DNA of 64,000 nucleotides from Prevotella nigrescens. Its GTDB lineage: Bacteria; Bacteroidota; Bacteroidia; Bacteroidales; Bacteroidaceae. The translations under genes were made by a program, and so were the position numbers. A model generated the notes under the pieces. It was given only the letters and a program-made list of their open reading frames with translations, was not told the DNA's origin and searched no databases. Of this stretch, positions 8,777 through 16,852 are shown piece by piece. Position 1 is the stretch's first letter. Every line of letters starts with the position of its first letter. The stretch is taken from contig NZ_CP133464.1 in the NCBI RefSeq assembly GCF_031191185.1, positions 496,001 through 560,000 on the forward strand, in the 5' to 3' direction.

Positions 8777-10216
8777 ATGAGCAGGAAAAGAAAAACATTA
8801 CCTATATTAGAAAGTGTAAAGATAGAGTCGGTTGCTGCCGAAGGCAAATGTGTGGCACACGTAAACGACATGGTTGTGTTTGTGCCGTTCGTGGTACCAG
8901 GCGATGTTGTAGACTTGCAAGTGCGCAAGAAACGCCACAGCTATTGCGAAGCTACGGTGGTAAGAATGATACAACCAAGTCCCATTCGTATAGCTCCTAA
9001 ATGCAAACACTTTGGAGTTTGTGGCGGTTGCAAGTGGCAAAACCTTCCTTATAAGGAACAGTTGGCTGCCAAGCAACAACAAGTCCTCGACCAGCTAAAG
9101 CGCATTGGCAAGGTTGAACTGCCGACAATCTCTCCCATCTTAGGTTCTGAAAAAACAGAAGAATATCGCAACAAACTTGAGTTTGCCTGCTCTAACAAAC
9201 GTTGGTACACCAAAGAAGAATTAGAAGTATTGCCCGAAGGCGTAGGATTGGGACAGGGGGCAATAGGCTTCCATATAACGGGCGCATTCGATAAGATTTA
9301 TCCTATTAATAAATGTGTGCTCATGGACGACTATTGTAATAAGGTAAGGAATGCCATTTACAACTATGCCGTGAAGCACGGACTTAGCTTTTACGACATC
9401 AGAGAGCAGCACGGCTTGTTGCGCGACATTATGATGCGAAACTCCAACACCGGAGAATGGTTGGTGCTCGTTCAATTCCATTACGATGAAGCAAGCGATG
9501 AAGCGCGCGCAATGGGTTTGATGCAGTTCATAGCTGATGAATTTCAGGAAATTACTTCATTGCTGTATGTAGACAACCAAAAGGGAAACGACACGTTCAA
9601 CGATTTGGAACTGACCGTGTTCAAAGGCAACGACCATATGTTTGAACTGATGGAAAACCTTCGTTTCAAGGTAGGGGCAAAGAGCTTTTACCAGACCAAT
9701 ACCGACCAAGCCTACCATTTATATAGTATTGCACGCAGTTTTGCCAACCTTACAGGCAATGAACTGGTTTACGATTTATATACGGGCACGGGAACCATCG
9801 CAAACTTTGTGGCAAAGAAGGCAAAGAAGGTAATCGGCATTGAATATGTACCTGAAGCAATAGAAGATGCTAAAATAAATTCGAAGATAAACAACATTGT
9901 TAATACACTGTTCTATGCGGGCGACATGAAAGATATTCTGACCGAAGAGTTTATAAAGCAACACGGTCGCCCCGAAGTAATTATTACCGACCCGCCTCGT
10001 GCCGGCATGCACGCCGACGTGGTGAACGTAATTCTGAGCGCGCACCCACAACGAATTGTTTATGTAAGTTGTAACCCCGCAACACAGGCTCGCGATTTGG
10101 CACTTTTGGACAAAGATTATAAGGTTACAGCTGTTCAGCCTGTCGATATGTTCCCCCACACACCTCACGTAGAAAACATTGTTTTATTGGAAACAAAGGG
10201 AATAGAGAGAGCATAA
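8777..10216 (+). CDS. rlmD: 23S rRNA (uracil-C5)-methyltransferase RlmD/RumA family
   Basis: 479 residues. An N-terminal TRAM RNA-binding domain (about 10-65) is followed by the iron-sulfur cysteine cluster CKHFGVCGGCKW (about 76-87), which with an earlier or later Cys would bind 4Fe-4S. The SAM-binding motif is LVYDLYTGTGTIANF (about 330), then IITDPPRAGMH (about 400) and the nucleophile motif VSCNPATQARDL (about 430). These are diagnostic for RlmD/RlmCD/TrmA enzymes, which transfer a methyl to C5 of uridine in 23S rRNA (U1939 in E. coli). Bacteroidetes carry one or two paralogues, so the exact target base is not certain. Single gene. Confidence 0.9.
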   Translation: MSRKRKTLPILESVKIESVAAEGKCVAHVNDMVVFVPFVVPGDVVDLQVRKKRHSYCEATVVRMIQPSPIRIAPKCKHFGVCGGCKWQNLPYKEQLAAKQQQVLDQLKRIGKVELPTISPILGSEKTEEYRNKLEFACSNKRWYTKEELEVLPEGVGLGQGAIGFHITGAFDKIYPINKCVLMDDYCNKVRNAIYNYAVKHGLSFYDIREQHGLLRDIMMRNSNTGEWLVLVQFHYDEASDEARAMGLMQFIADEFQEITSLLYVDNQKGNDTFNDLELTVFKGNDHMFELMENLRFKVGAKSFYQTNTDQAYHLYSIARSFANLTGNELVYDLYTGTGTIANFVAKKAKKVIGIEYVPEAIEDAKINSKINNIVNTLFYAGDMKDILTEEFIKQHGRPEVIITDPPRAGMHADVVNVILSAHPQRIVYVSCNPATQARDLALLDKDYKVTAVQPVDMFPHTPHVENIVLLETKGIERA

Positions 10217-10275
10217 CGTAGTATATTGACGTGAGTTCTACGAATTGCTATTGTTTGTAAATAGGGCTATGTTTG

Positions 10276-10293
10276 TACCCCACGAGTGGGGTA
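10276..10293 (+). terminator. Weak terminator-like hairpin after rlmD
   Basis: TACCCCAC/GTGGGGTA inverted repeat in the short gap between convergent rlmD and lutC, followed by TGTTTTAC on the plus strand. The U-tract is poor, so this is tentative. Confidence 0.35.
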
Positions 10294-10301
10294 TGTTTTA
10301 C

Positions 10302-10877
10302 TTATCCTACAAGAATAACTGTAACACCGCGGGCAGCTTGTGCCCCCATTACCAAAGCCTGCTCTATGTCGGCTGTCTTGCTCGGTCCAGAAATAAAGAC
10401 ACCATAGCCGTAGTGTGGCATTTGTATGCGCTTATAGGCTTCGTGCATATTGCTAACAATATTGTCTTTATCAAGCAAGATAACTAATTCTTCCGAAATA
10501 AAGCACACGGCACGTTCTTTCATTGTCTGCGGTATCCATACGCACCCATTCTCGGCTACACCTAATTCGCCTTGAATAATACCCACGTCAGTTCCATTTA
10601 AGTCTGCAGCAGACGCAATTGTATCAGGATTCAAATCAGCTTCTATCCCGTTTATGCTCGATGCAAATATCTTTGCATTTGGATAGGTCTCCCGAATAAC
10701 AGAGTTCAAATCGTCGCTACTTTTTACTTCCAGAACCTTAGCACCAACTGTTTTAGACATTTCTACGAACTGGTTGGTAACATCGCTGTAAACAATACCA
10801 TCTACAGGTTTACTTGGCATATCGAATTGTCGTACAACATTACGGCGCAATTTATTGAGTAATTCTTCTTTCTTCAT
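10302..10877 (-). CDS. lutC: Lactate utilization protein C (LUD domain)
   Basis: 191 residues of the LutC/YkgG family, a single LUD domain fold. Recognisable segments include VGIIQGELGVAENGCVWIP in the middle and YGYGVFISGPSKTADIEQ near the end. It is the third subunit of the cytosolic LutABC complex that oxidises L-lactate to pyruvate using iron-sulfur clusters. It is the last gene of the operon lutA-lutB-lutC, 31 bases after lutB. Length and order match the family. Confidence 0.9.
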   Translation of the reverse strand: MKKEELLNKLRRNVVRQFDMPSKPVDGIVYSDVTNQFVEMSKTVGAKVLEVKSSDDLNSVIRETYPNAKIFASSINGIEADLNPDTIASAADLNGTDVGIIQGELGVAENGCVWIPQTMKERAVCFISEELVILLDKDNIVSNMHEAYKRIQMPHYGYGVFISGPSKTADIEQALVMGAQAARGVTVILVG

Positions 10878-10908
10878 CTTGGTCTTCGTTTATGAAAACA
10901 TAAAACAT

Positions 10909-12300
10909 TTATTCTTTCCCTTCAGTATTCTCCTCTTCCATCATCTGTTTGTAGAGTTCATGGAATGGTTTCTTGGGAAATCGTGGCATATCGTGCCCTA
11001 CACTCCATGGATTTAACTTTATATCCATAAGTTTCTGCGGTACGATGTTTGCGATATGGGCGGACCTCGTTGCTATATTGTAGACCGTTGGGTGTTCGTA
11101 CAATGCAGTCATTCCAACAGCCATGTATTTCTTTTCTTTGTTCTCTGTGCCAAAGCCTTCCAGCTCCTGACGCCAATGATATATCTGACTGCCTGGTGCT
11201 ACCTTAACAGGACAAACCATGTCGCAACTTAAACAGAGCGAGCAAGCCGAAACATTTCCGCTGTGTTCCTTCGGATTGCTGAGCATTCCGAGATTTACAC
11301 CGATAGGTCCAGGAATAAAATAACTGTACGAATAGCCCATTGAGCGACGATAGACAGGACAAGTATTCATACATGCACCACAACGAATGCACTTGGCAGT
11401 CCGCCAATGCGCTGGGTTCGCAATGATGTCGCTTCGTCCGTTGTCTACCAGAATAACGTGCATTTCACCACCTGGACGAGCTTTACGGAATTGAGAAGTA
11501 AAGGCAACAGAAGGTTGTCCGGTTGCGCTTCGAATTAACAAACGTTGAAATACAGCCAGCGATTCGTAGTTTGGAACAACCTTATCGATACCCATTGACA
11601 CGATATGCAGTTTCGGAATGGAAGTACTCATGTCAGCATTGCCTTCGTTCGTGCACACCACGCAATCGCCCGTAGCGGCTACACCGAAGTTACAGCCCGT
11701 CATGCCTGCTTCGGCTTCTATGAACTCCTGACGCAGACTGTAGCGTGCACATTGTGTCAGATAGGTTGGATCGTGGTTGCCAATCTCTTTCGATATACCT
11801 TTCCTTTCAAACAATTCGCCAACCTCGTCGCGTGTAATATGTGCTGCCGGAACCACTACATGAGCAGGCTTCAAGTCCATTAGCTGCAAAATGCGTTCAC
11901 CCAGGTCGGTTTCTACAACGTCAATACCTTTCGCCATAAGGTATTTGTTCATTTCGCACTCTTCGGTAAGCATCGACTTAGACTTCACCAGCTTCCTCAC
12001 GCTGTGGTCTGCCAATATGCTGTATGCTGTTTCGTTAAACTCTTGTGCATCTTTTGCCCAATGAACAATAACGCCATTGCTTTCCAAGTTCTTTGAAAAC
12101 TCGTCCAGATAGTCAGCCAAATGTGTCAGTGTATGTTCCTTTATCTCGCTCGCATGTTCTCTTAAATCTTCCCATTCGGGAAGCATTGCAGCTTGTATGT
12201 CTCGTTTTTCCCTAAGTCCCCAGAAGGTCTGGTCGTGTCGGGTTACTCTTTCGGGGTCTGATATAAACTTTGCCGCTTTCTTTGCATGACTTGTTGCCAT
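10909..12300 (-). CDS. lutB: Lactate utilization iron-sulfur protein B
   Basis: 463 residues. The N-terminal two thirds is a LUD domain (for example GCNFGVAATGDCVVCTNEGNA without its final residues). The C-terminal third is a two-cluster ferredoxin domain with CIRCGACMNTCPVYR (near 300) and CSLCLSCDMVCPVKV (near 350), each giving a 4Fe-4S site. It is the electron-transfer subunit of L-lactate oxidation with LutA and LutC. It begins 22 bases after lutA, consistent with one transcript. Confidence 0.93.
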   Translation of the reverse strand: MATSHAKKAAKFISDPERVTRHDQTFWGLREKRDIQAAMLPEWEDLREHASEIKEHTLTHLADYLDEFSKNLESNGVIVHWAKDAQEFNETAYSILADHSVRKLVKSKSMLTEECEMNKYLMAKGIDVVETDLGERILQLMDLKPAHVVVPAAHITRDEVGELFERKGISKEIGNHDPTYLTQCARYSLRQEFIEAEAGMTGCNFGVAATGDCVVCTNEGNADMSTSIPKLHIVSMGIDKVVPNYESLAVFQRLLIRSATGQPSVAFTSQFRKARPGGEMHVILVDNGRSDIIANPAHWRTAKCIRCGACMNTCPVYRRSMGYSYSYFIPGPIGVNLGMLSNPKEHSGNVSACSLCLSCDMVCPVKVAPGSQIYHWRQELEGFGTENKEKKYMAVGMTALYEHPTVYNIATRSAHIANIVPQKLMDIKLNPWSVGHDMPRFPKKPFHELYKQMMEEENTEGKE

Positions 12301-12322
12301 CTCTATTCCTCTTCGTTATGAC

Positions 12323-13054
12323 CTAAATACCAGCAGCCAAGATTTCAGCTACATGCTTAAATTGAATATTGTAGTGCTTCTTGTGTGCCACTCCTTGCAT
12401 GTGCATTAAGCAAGAAGAATCTGAGCCGGTTATATATTCGGCGCCTGTTTCCATGTGTCGCTTCACCTTATCGTCGCCCATACGGCTGCTCACATCTGGC
12501 TCTTCTATGGCAAACATACCGCCAAATCCACAACATTCGTCTACTCGTTCGGGTTCTTTCACCGTGATGCCTTCTTTAAGTTTCAGAAGGTCTACTATCT
12601 TGCTATATCTTGGAATATGCTCTTCGGAGGGCGAACTCAATCGTAGCTCGCGTACTCCGTGGCACGAGTTGTGAACAGTAACTACGTGTTCGAATCTTCC
12701 TGGCAATTCTTTCACTTTTAAAACATCGTGCAAGAATTGCACCAATTCTAATGTCTTCCCGGGCGTAGAGCATTTTTGCTTATGAAGTTGAGGGTGGTTG
12801 AACTGCACGAAGGCTGCACACGATACGCTTGGAGTTACTATATAATCATAATCCTTAAATACATCTTCGAATTTCTCCACGAGGCTACCCGACATACGCT
12901 GGAAACCACCATTCGCCATTGGTTGTCCGCAACAAGTTTGTCGTTCAGGATACTTCACATCAAGGCCTAATCCACGCAGAAGCTTATAGGTTGCCATGCC
13001 TACTTCCGGATATAATGCATCAACATAGCACGGGACAAATAATCCTACTTTCAT
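12323..13054 (-). CDS. lutA: Lactate utilization protein A (CCG-domain Fe-S oxidoreductase)
   Basis: 243 residues from the ATG at 13052-13054 (MKVGLFVPCYVDALYPEVG), preferred over the in-frame start 12 codons earlier because family members begin here. It contains the two cysteine-rich CCG domains of the GlpC/HdrD type, CCGQPMANGG (about 42) and CCGFGGMFA (about 178), plus NSCHGVREL, which bind iron-sulfur clusters. First gene of lutABC. The promoter -7 box TACCTTTG is at 13088-13095. Confidence 0.92.
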   Translation of the reverse strand: MKVGLFVPCYVDALYPEVGMATYKLLRGLGLDVKYPERQTCCGQPMANGGFQRMSGSLVEKFEDVFKDYDYIVTPSVSCAAFVQFNHPQLHKQKCSTPGKTLELVQFLHDVLKVKELPGRFEHVVTVHNSCHGVRELRLSSPSEEHIPRYSKIVDLLKLKEGITVKEPERVDECCGFGGMFAIEEPDVSSRMGDDKVKRHMETGAEYITGSDSSCLMHMQGVAHKKHYNIQFKHVAEILAAGI

Positions 13055-13087
13055 AAAATAGTTACATCTTGTTAGCTTTTTATTGTA

Positions 13088-13095
13088 CAAAGGTA
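13088..13095 (-). promoter_or_regulatory. -7 box of the lutABC promoter
   Basis: TACCTTTG on the minus strand, 33 bases before the lutA ATG. The matching upstream box is not clear in the AT-rich sequence beyond. Confidence 0.5.
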
Positions 13096-13366
13096 GAAAT
13101 AAAATAATAAATATAAAAGGAATGCACCTATAAAACTACGTGCAATAGAGTATTTTTGTTCCTACAGTACTTTATAAATTAAAGGCGCGGTATCTTGGCA
13201 AGTATGCCACCTATGTTATAATGGATCTTATTTACGGATAGCATAGAAATTCCCCAAATAGACAGAACACTCAGATAGACAATATTCATGTCAAAAACAA
13301 AAAAGTGCCATAGTTAATATTATCTATGACACTCTATAGTTACCTTCTTTTTCCGAAACATCTGTG

Positions 13367-13439
13367 TGGTACCACCAGGAATCGAACCGGGGACACAAGG
13401 ATTTTCAGTCCTTTGCTCTACCAACTGAGCTATGGCACC
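13367..13439 (-). tRNA. tRNA-Phe (GAA)
   Basis: 73-base cloverleaf on the minus strand. Acceptor arms GGTGCCA and TGGTACC pair with one G-U. The D-arm is GCTCAGTTGGTAGAGC. The anticodon stem-loop AAGGA-CTGAAAA-TCCTT gives anticodon GAA, and the T-loop GGTTCGATTCC is canonical. Discriminator A; CCA is not encoded. Confidence 0.97.
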
Positions 13440-13483
13440 ATTTATAAACTCTATTAAAGTTACCACTTTCTATTTTGCGAGTG

Positions 13484-13491
13484 CAAAGGTA
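13484..13491 (-). promoter_or_regulatory. -7 box of the tRNA-Phe promoter
   Basis: TACCTTTG on the minus strand, 44 bases before the tRNA 5' end, within the sequence TACCTTTGCACTCGC, which also occurs upstream of tRNA-Ser at 29422. The shared extension suggests a common stable-RNA promoter form. Confidence 0.6.
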
Positions 13492-13623
13492 CTGTTTTTT
13501 TTTTATTACTGCAAATATTCTGCAAAACATTTTAATACTTAACATTTATTTACAATAATGAGGAATGTAGCCACTATTTACAATGAAAGCATGTAGCCAG
13601 AAAAAATGATATAACCTCTTTGA

Positions 13624-13689
13624 CAATGTAAAACCCACTGTTCTACAACGTAAAACCCATTGTTTTACAATGTAAAACAATGGGTTTTG
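13624..13689. repeat. Three 22-bp units ending in an 18-bp palindrome
   Basis: Units begin CAATGTAAAACCC, CAACGTAAAACCC and CAATGTAAAACAA at 13624, 13646 and 13668. The last two form a perfect inverted repeat: 13652-13669 against 13671-13688 around one base. It lies 110 bases past the thiL stop, and could act as a two-way terminator or be a mobile palindrome. Confidence 0.75.
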
Positions 13690-13798
13690 GTATTCCATTC
13701 TTGCACCTATTAAGTTTCATCTTTTCTCTTCTGAAAACCTATCTAAGCATCATATCATCATTTATTCTTAGGAACAGCCTCAAATAATACATTATATC

Positions 13799-14905
13799 TT
13801 ATTCAACCCAGCCTTGCGCAGTCAACTGGAATTCGTTCCCATCTCTTGCAATAAGGTATTCGCCCAGTCTGCTCTCCGTGATATAACCTATCTGGTGAAT
13901 ATTTTTGAGCGATGCTACCTTTGCATGGTCTCCAATAGGAATTGTAAAAAGAAGTTCGTAATCTTCCCCCCCATTCAATGCTGCCGTTGTAAGGTTCATA
14001 TTAAACTCTTCACAAGTAGTAGCCGTCTGGTAATCTATGGGTATTTTATCTTCATAAATACGACAACCCACGTTACTTTCTTTGCAAATATGTTTTAAAT
14101 CGCTTGCAAGACCATCAGAAACATCAATCATTGAAGTCGGACTAATATTGGCATTACGAAGTTGTTCTAAGACTTCGCCAGGTGCTTCCGGCTTTAATTG
14201 ACGATCTATCAGATATTCTTTACCCACGAAGTCTGGTTGGAAGTTGTCTATTATAGCACGCTCGTTATTCAGAAGCTCTATCCTCTTTTTATCATTATTG
14301 GCATGTGCCTGCTTTAGCTTTTTATTAAATTCTTCTACCTGCTGATAGTAAACAGCTTTCTCTCGTTCTAAAATTTGCAGTCCCATGTAGGCAGCTCCAA
14401 GGTCGCCAGAAACGCATATTATATCGGTTGGTTGTGCATCTTTTCTATATACAATGTCTTCTTTTCCGCACTCGCCAATACAAGTAATATTAATAGCCAG
14501 TCCCGTATAAGAAGACGTTGTGTCGCCCCCTACAATATCAACATTCCATTTGCTACAAGCTGTTCGCAGACCTTCATAAAATTGGTCAAGGTCTATTACT
14601 TTAATCCGCTTCCCCACACCTATTGAAACTACTATCTGGCATGGACGCCCATTCATTGCAAATATATTAGTCATTGCAACCATGGCGCATTTGTAAGCCA
14701 GATGTTTCATATCAATATAAGTAAGATCGAATTGAATTCCCTCCATAAATAAATGGGAAGAGACAAGAATCTCCTTATCTGAATAACGAAGCACAGCTGC
14801 ATCATCGCCAACTCCTGTAATTGTAGAGGGGTTAGATGGTTTAATATCCTTTGTCAGCCGTTCTATCAGTTTAAATTCACCCAATTCTTTTATTTCCATA
14901 TCCAT
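13799..14905 (-). CDS. thiL: Thiamine-monophosphate kinase
   Basis: 368 residues. ThiL phosphorylates thiamine monophosphate to thiamine diphosphate with ATP, the last step of cofactor synthesis. It has the PurM/SelD-type fold: ITGVGDDAAVLRY near residue 30 (first Asp-rich metal/ATP site), VGGDTTSS near 120 and SMIDVSDGLASDLKHIC near 260, followed by GGEDYELLFTIP. A central insertion with a Lys/Glu-rich helix (QQVEEFNKKLKQAHANNDKK) is also seen in Bacteroidales versions. Start at 14905 or, two codons on, 14899. Last gene of a sppA-lpxK-pnp-thiL run. Confidence 0.93.
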   Translation of the reverse strand: MDMEIKELGEFKLIERLTKDIKPSNPSTITGVGDDAAVLRYSDKEILVSSHLFMEGIQFDLTYIDMKHLAYKCAMVAMTNIFAMNGRPCQIVVSIGVGKRIKVIDLDQFYEGLRTACSKWNVDIVGGDTTSSYTGLAINITCIGECGKEDIVYRKDAQPTDIICVSGDLGAAYMGLQILEREKAVYYQQVEEFNKKLKQAHANNDKKRIELLNNERAIIDNFQPDFVGKEYLIDRQLKPEAPGEVLEQLRNANISPTSMIDVSDGLASDLKHICKESNVGCRIYEDKIPIDYQTATTCEEFNMNLTTAALNGGEDYELLFTIPIGDHAKVASLKNIHQIGYITESRLGEYLIARDGNEFQLTAQGWVE

Positions 14906-14925
14906 TCTATTAGGATTATCGCTAT

Positions 14926-15753
14926 TTAGGCTTGCCTTATCATCTCACGCATAATCGCAGTCATTAGAGGTTGTGCTTTATTAGCCGCTTCTTGAACCTC
15001 TTCATGGCTGACTTCAACAGGAGTCTCAAACCCGCCCAAGTCGGTAATTACACTCATACCGAATACCTTTATTCCCGAATGTCGAGCTACTATAACTTCA
15101 GGAACAGTGCTCATTCCCACTGCATCGCCACCCAAGTTCCGATACATTCTATATTCTGCAGGTGTTTCAAAAGTAGGTCCTTGGACACCTACATAAACAC
15201 CTGATGTTATTCTGATATTCTTTTCTTTGGCTATTTCGTTTGCCTTGTTTATCAGAACACGGTCGTACGCTTCGTGCATATCTGGGAAGCGAGGACCTGT
15301 AGGAAAGTTCGGGCCATGTAAAGGATGTTCGGGGAAGAAATTAATATGGTCAGTTATAACCATTAAATCTCCAATTTTAAATTCAGGATTCATACCGCCC
15401 GAAGCATTAGAAACGAACAAAGTTTCAATTCCTAACTCGTGCATCACACGTATAGGAAAGGTAACTTCTTGCATACTGTATCCCTCGTAGTAATGAAAAC
15501 GCCCTTTCATTGCCATAATATCTTTGCCACCAAGTTTTCCAAAGATTAGACAACCAGCATGTCCTTCTACAGTTGAAACTGGGAAATTTGGGATATCGCG
15601 ATAAGAAAATTCATAACTATCAGTTATCTCTGAAGCTAATTGTCCGAGACCTGTTCCGAGTATGATTGCGGTTTTCGGACTTGCCTGCATTCTTTCTTTT
15701 AGCCAAGATGCTGTTTCTTGAATTCTTTTGTACATAGGATAATATTTTTTCAT
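14926..15753 (-). CDS. Purine-nucleoside phosphorylase
   Basis: About 275 residues from the ATG at 15751-15753 (MKKYYPMYKRIQETASWL). This start replaces an upstream one whose extra residues do not look like the family. It cleaves purine nucleosides with phosphate to the base and ribose 1-phosphate (trimeric PNP class). Family motifs are ILGTGLGQLA near 35, KGRFHYYEGY near 80, SNASGGMNPEFKIGDLM near 115 and the late VSHEEVQEAA. It sits between lpxK and thiL on one strand, and lpxK runs into it for 134 bases, which is unusual. Confidence 0.92.
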   Translation of the reverse strand: MKKYYPMYKRIQETASWLKERMQASPKTAIILGTGLGQLASEITDSYEFSYRDIPNFPVSTVEGHAGCLIFGKLGGKDIMAMKGRFHYYEGYSMQEVTFPIRVMHELGIETLFVSNASGGMNPEFKIGDLMVITDHINFFPEHPLHGPNFPTGPRFPDMHEAYDRVLINKANEIAKEKNIRITSGVYVGVQGPTFETPAEYRMYRNLGGDAVGMSTVPEVIVARHSGIKVFGMSVITDLGGFETPVEVSHEEVQEAANKAQPLMTAIMREMIRQA

Positions 15754-16807
15754 TGAATTTATCTTCTTCGTTAAGCATAAACTTAACTTGTATTGGCAAT
15801 GCATATATGTTCTCTCTTACATCGTCGTTTAACCCTTCCAATCTCAATAATCGAGCCTTATCTTTCTCGGTTGTAATAATTATTTTCGGACTTTCCATTA
15901 CGGCAAAAGTTTCATTAATAATGGCAACGTCCTTTAGATTAAAAGAATGATGGTCGGGGAACGTTAATGTCTTTATATGTGAGGTATCTACATAAGAGCT
16001 TATATCAACTTCCAATTGCTTTGGCAAGGCTATACCAGTAAGCAGCAATATATTCTTGTTAGAAATATCAGTTAGTTGAATTTCTTTTTCTTTGGCAACA
16101 TTTTCAAATACAGGTATAAGGCTACAATATTCAAGTGTGGTAAAGAATAGTTCTTGAAATGGATACAAGTTCATTGTCTTACTCAACACTCGATAATCTA
16201 TAGGATTTAACTCTTTGGGGCATTTTGTAACAATAACAATATCTGCTCGGATCTTGCCGGAGAGAGGTTCGCGTAGACGTCCAGCAGGCAACAACTTATC
16301 ATAAATAATAAGTCGATGATAATCTATCAATAAAATATTTATTCCTGGCTTTACATATCGATGTTGGAAAGCATCGTCGAGCAACACGACATCGGTATTT
16401 TCCGTTTGTTTGTCTTGCACCAATCTGTCTATACCTTCACAGCGATTCTTATCTACTGCGATGTAAATATCAGGAAACTTCTGCTTCATCTGAAAAGGTT
16501 CATCGCCAATCATTTCAACAGGAGTATCGTTTTCTGCAAGCACATAACCTTTACTCTTCCGCTTATAACCTCGTGACAGTACTGCTACTTGTGCTACATC
16601 TTTCAATAGTCGTACAAGATATTCAACATGCGGGGTCTTCCCTGCTCCACCAACGGTTATATTACCAACAGAAATAACTGGCACATCGAAACTACGACTT
16701 TTCAACACACCGAGTTCAAAAAGTTCATTACGAATCATTACCCCTAATCCGTAGAGCCAGCTTAGCGGTAACAATGCTCTGTGTATTTTAATAAAATCGC
16801 CTTCCAT
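15620..16807 (-). CDS. lpxK: Tetraacyldisaccharide 4'-kinase (lipid A synthesis), extended C-terminus
   Basis: 395 residues. LpxK phosphorylates the 4' position of the lipid A disaccharide at the inner membrane. The N-terminus has a hydrophobic segment (PLSWLYGLGVMI), and the P-loop is SVGNITVGGAGKTPHV (about 45-60). DDAFQHRYV near 140 and ILLLTGIALPKQLE near 250 are family-typical. The final ~40 residues (from about SYVQKNS) are translated from the pnp start region in another frame, are Arg/Asn/Lys-rich and look unselected. The original stop was probably lost near 15750. Upstream gene sppA is 45 bases away. Confidence 0.9.
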   Translation of the reverse strand: MEGDFIKIHRALLPLSWLYGLGVMIRNELFELGVLKSRSFDVPVISVGNITVGGAGKTPHVEYLVRLLKDVAQVAVLSRGYKRKSKGYVLAENDTPVEMIGDEPFQMKQKFPDIYIAVDKNRCEGIDRLVQDKQTENTDVVLLDDAFQHRYVKPGINILLIDYHRLIIYDKLLPAGRLREPLSGKIRADIVIVTKCPKELNPIDYRVLSKTMNLYPFQELFFTTLEYCSLIPVFENVAKEKEIQLTDISNKNILLLTGIALPKQLEVDISSYVDTSHIKTLTFPDHHSFNLKDVAIINETFAVMESPKIIITTEKDKARLLRLEGLNDDVRENIYALPIQVKFMLNEEDKFNEKILSYVQKNSRNSILAKRKNAGKSENRNHTRNRSRTISFRDN

Positions 16808-16852
16808 TCTTATTTACTGCATCTTGTAATATAGGCTACGCAACATAAGTAC

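Larger units (their letters stand above)
13440..13798. other. Intergenic stretch between tRNA-Phe and thiL
   Basis: 359 bases with no coding frame. They hold the tRNA promoter, a T-run, and the 22-bp repeat array with its palindrome at 13624-13689. The rest is AT-rich sequence in which I see nothing further. Confidence 0.6.
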
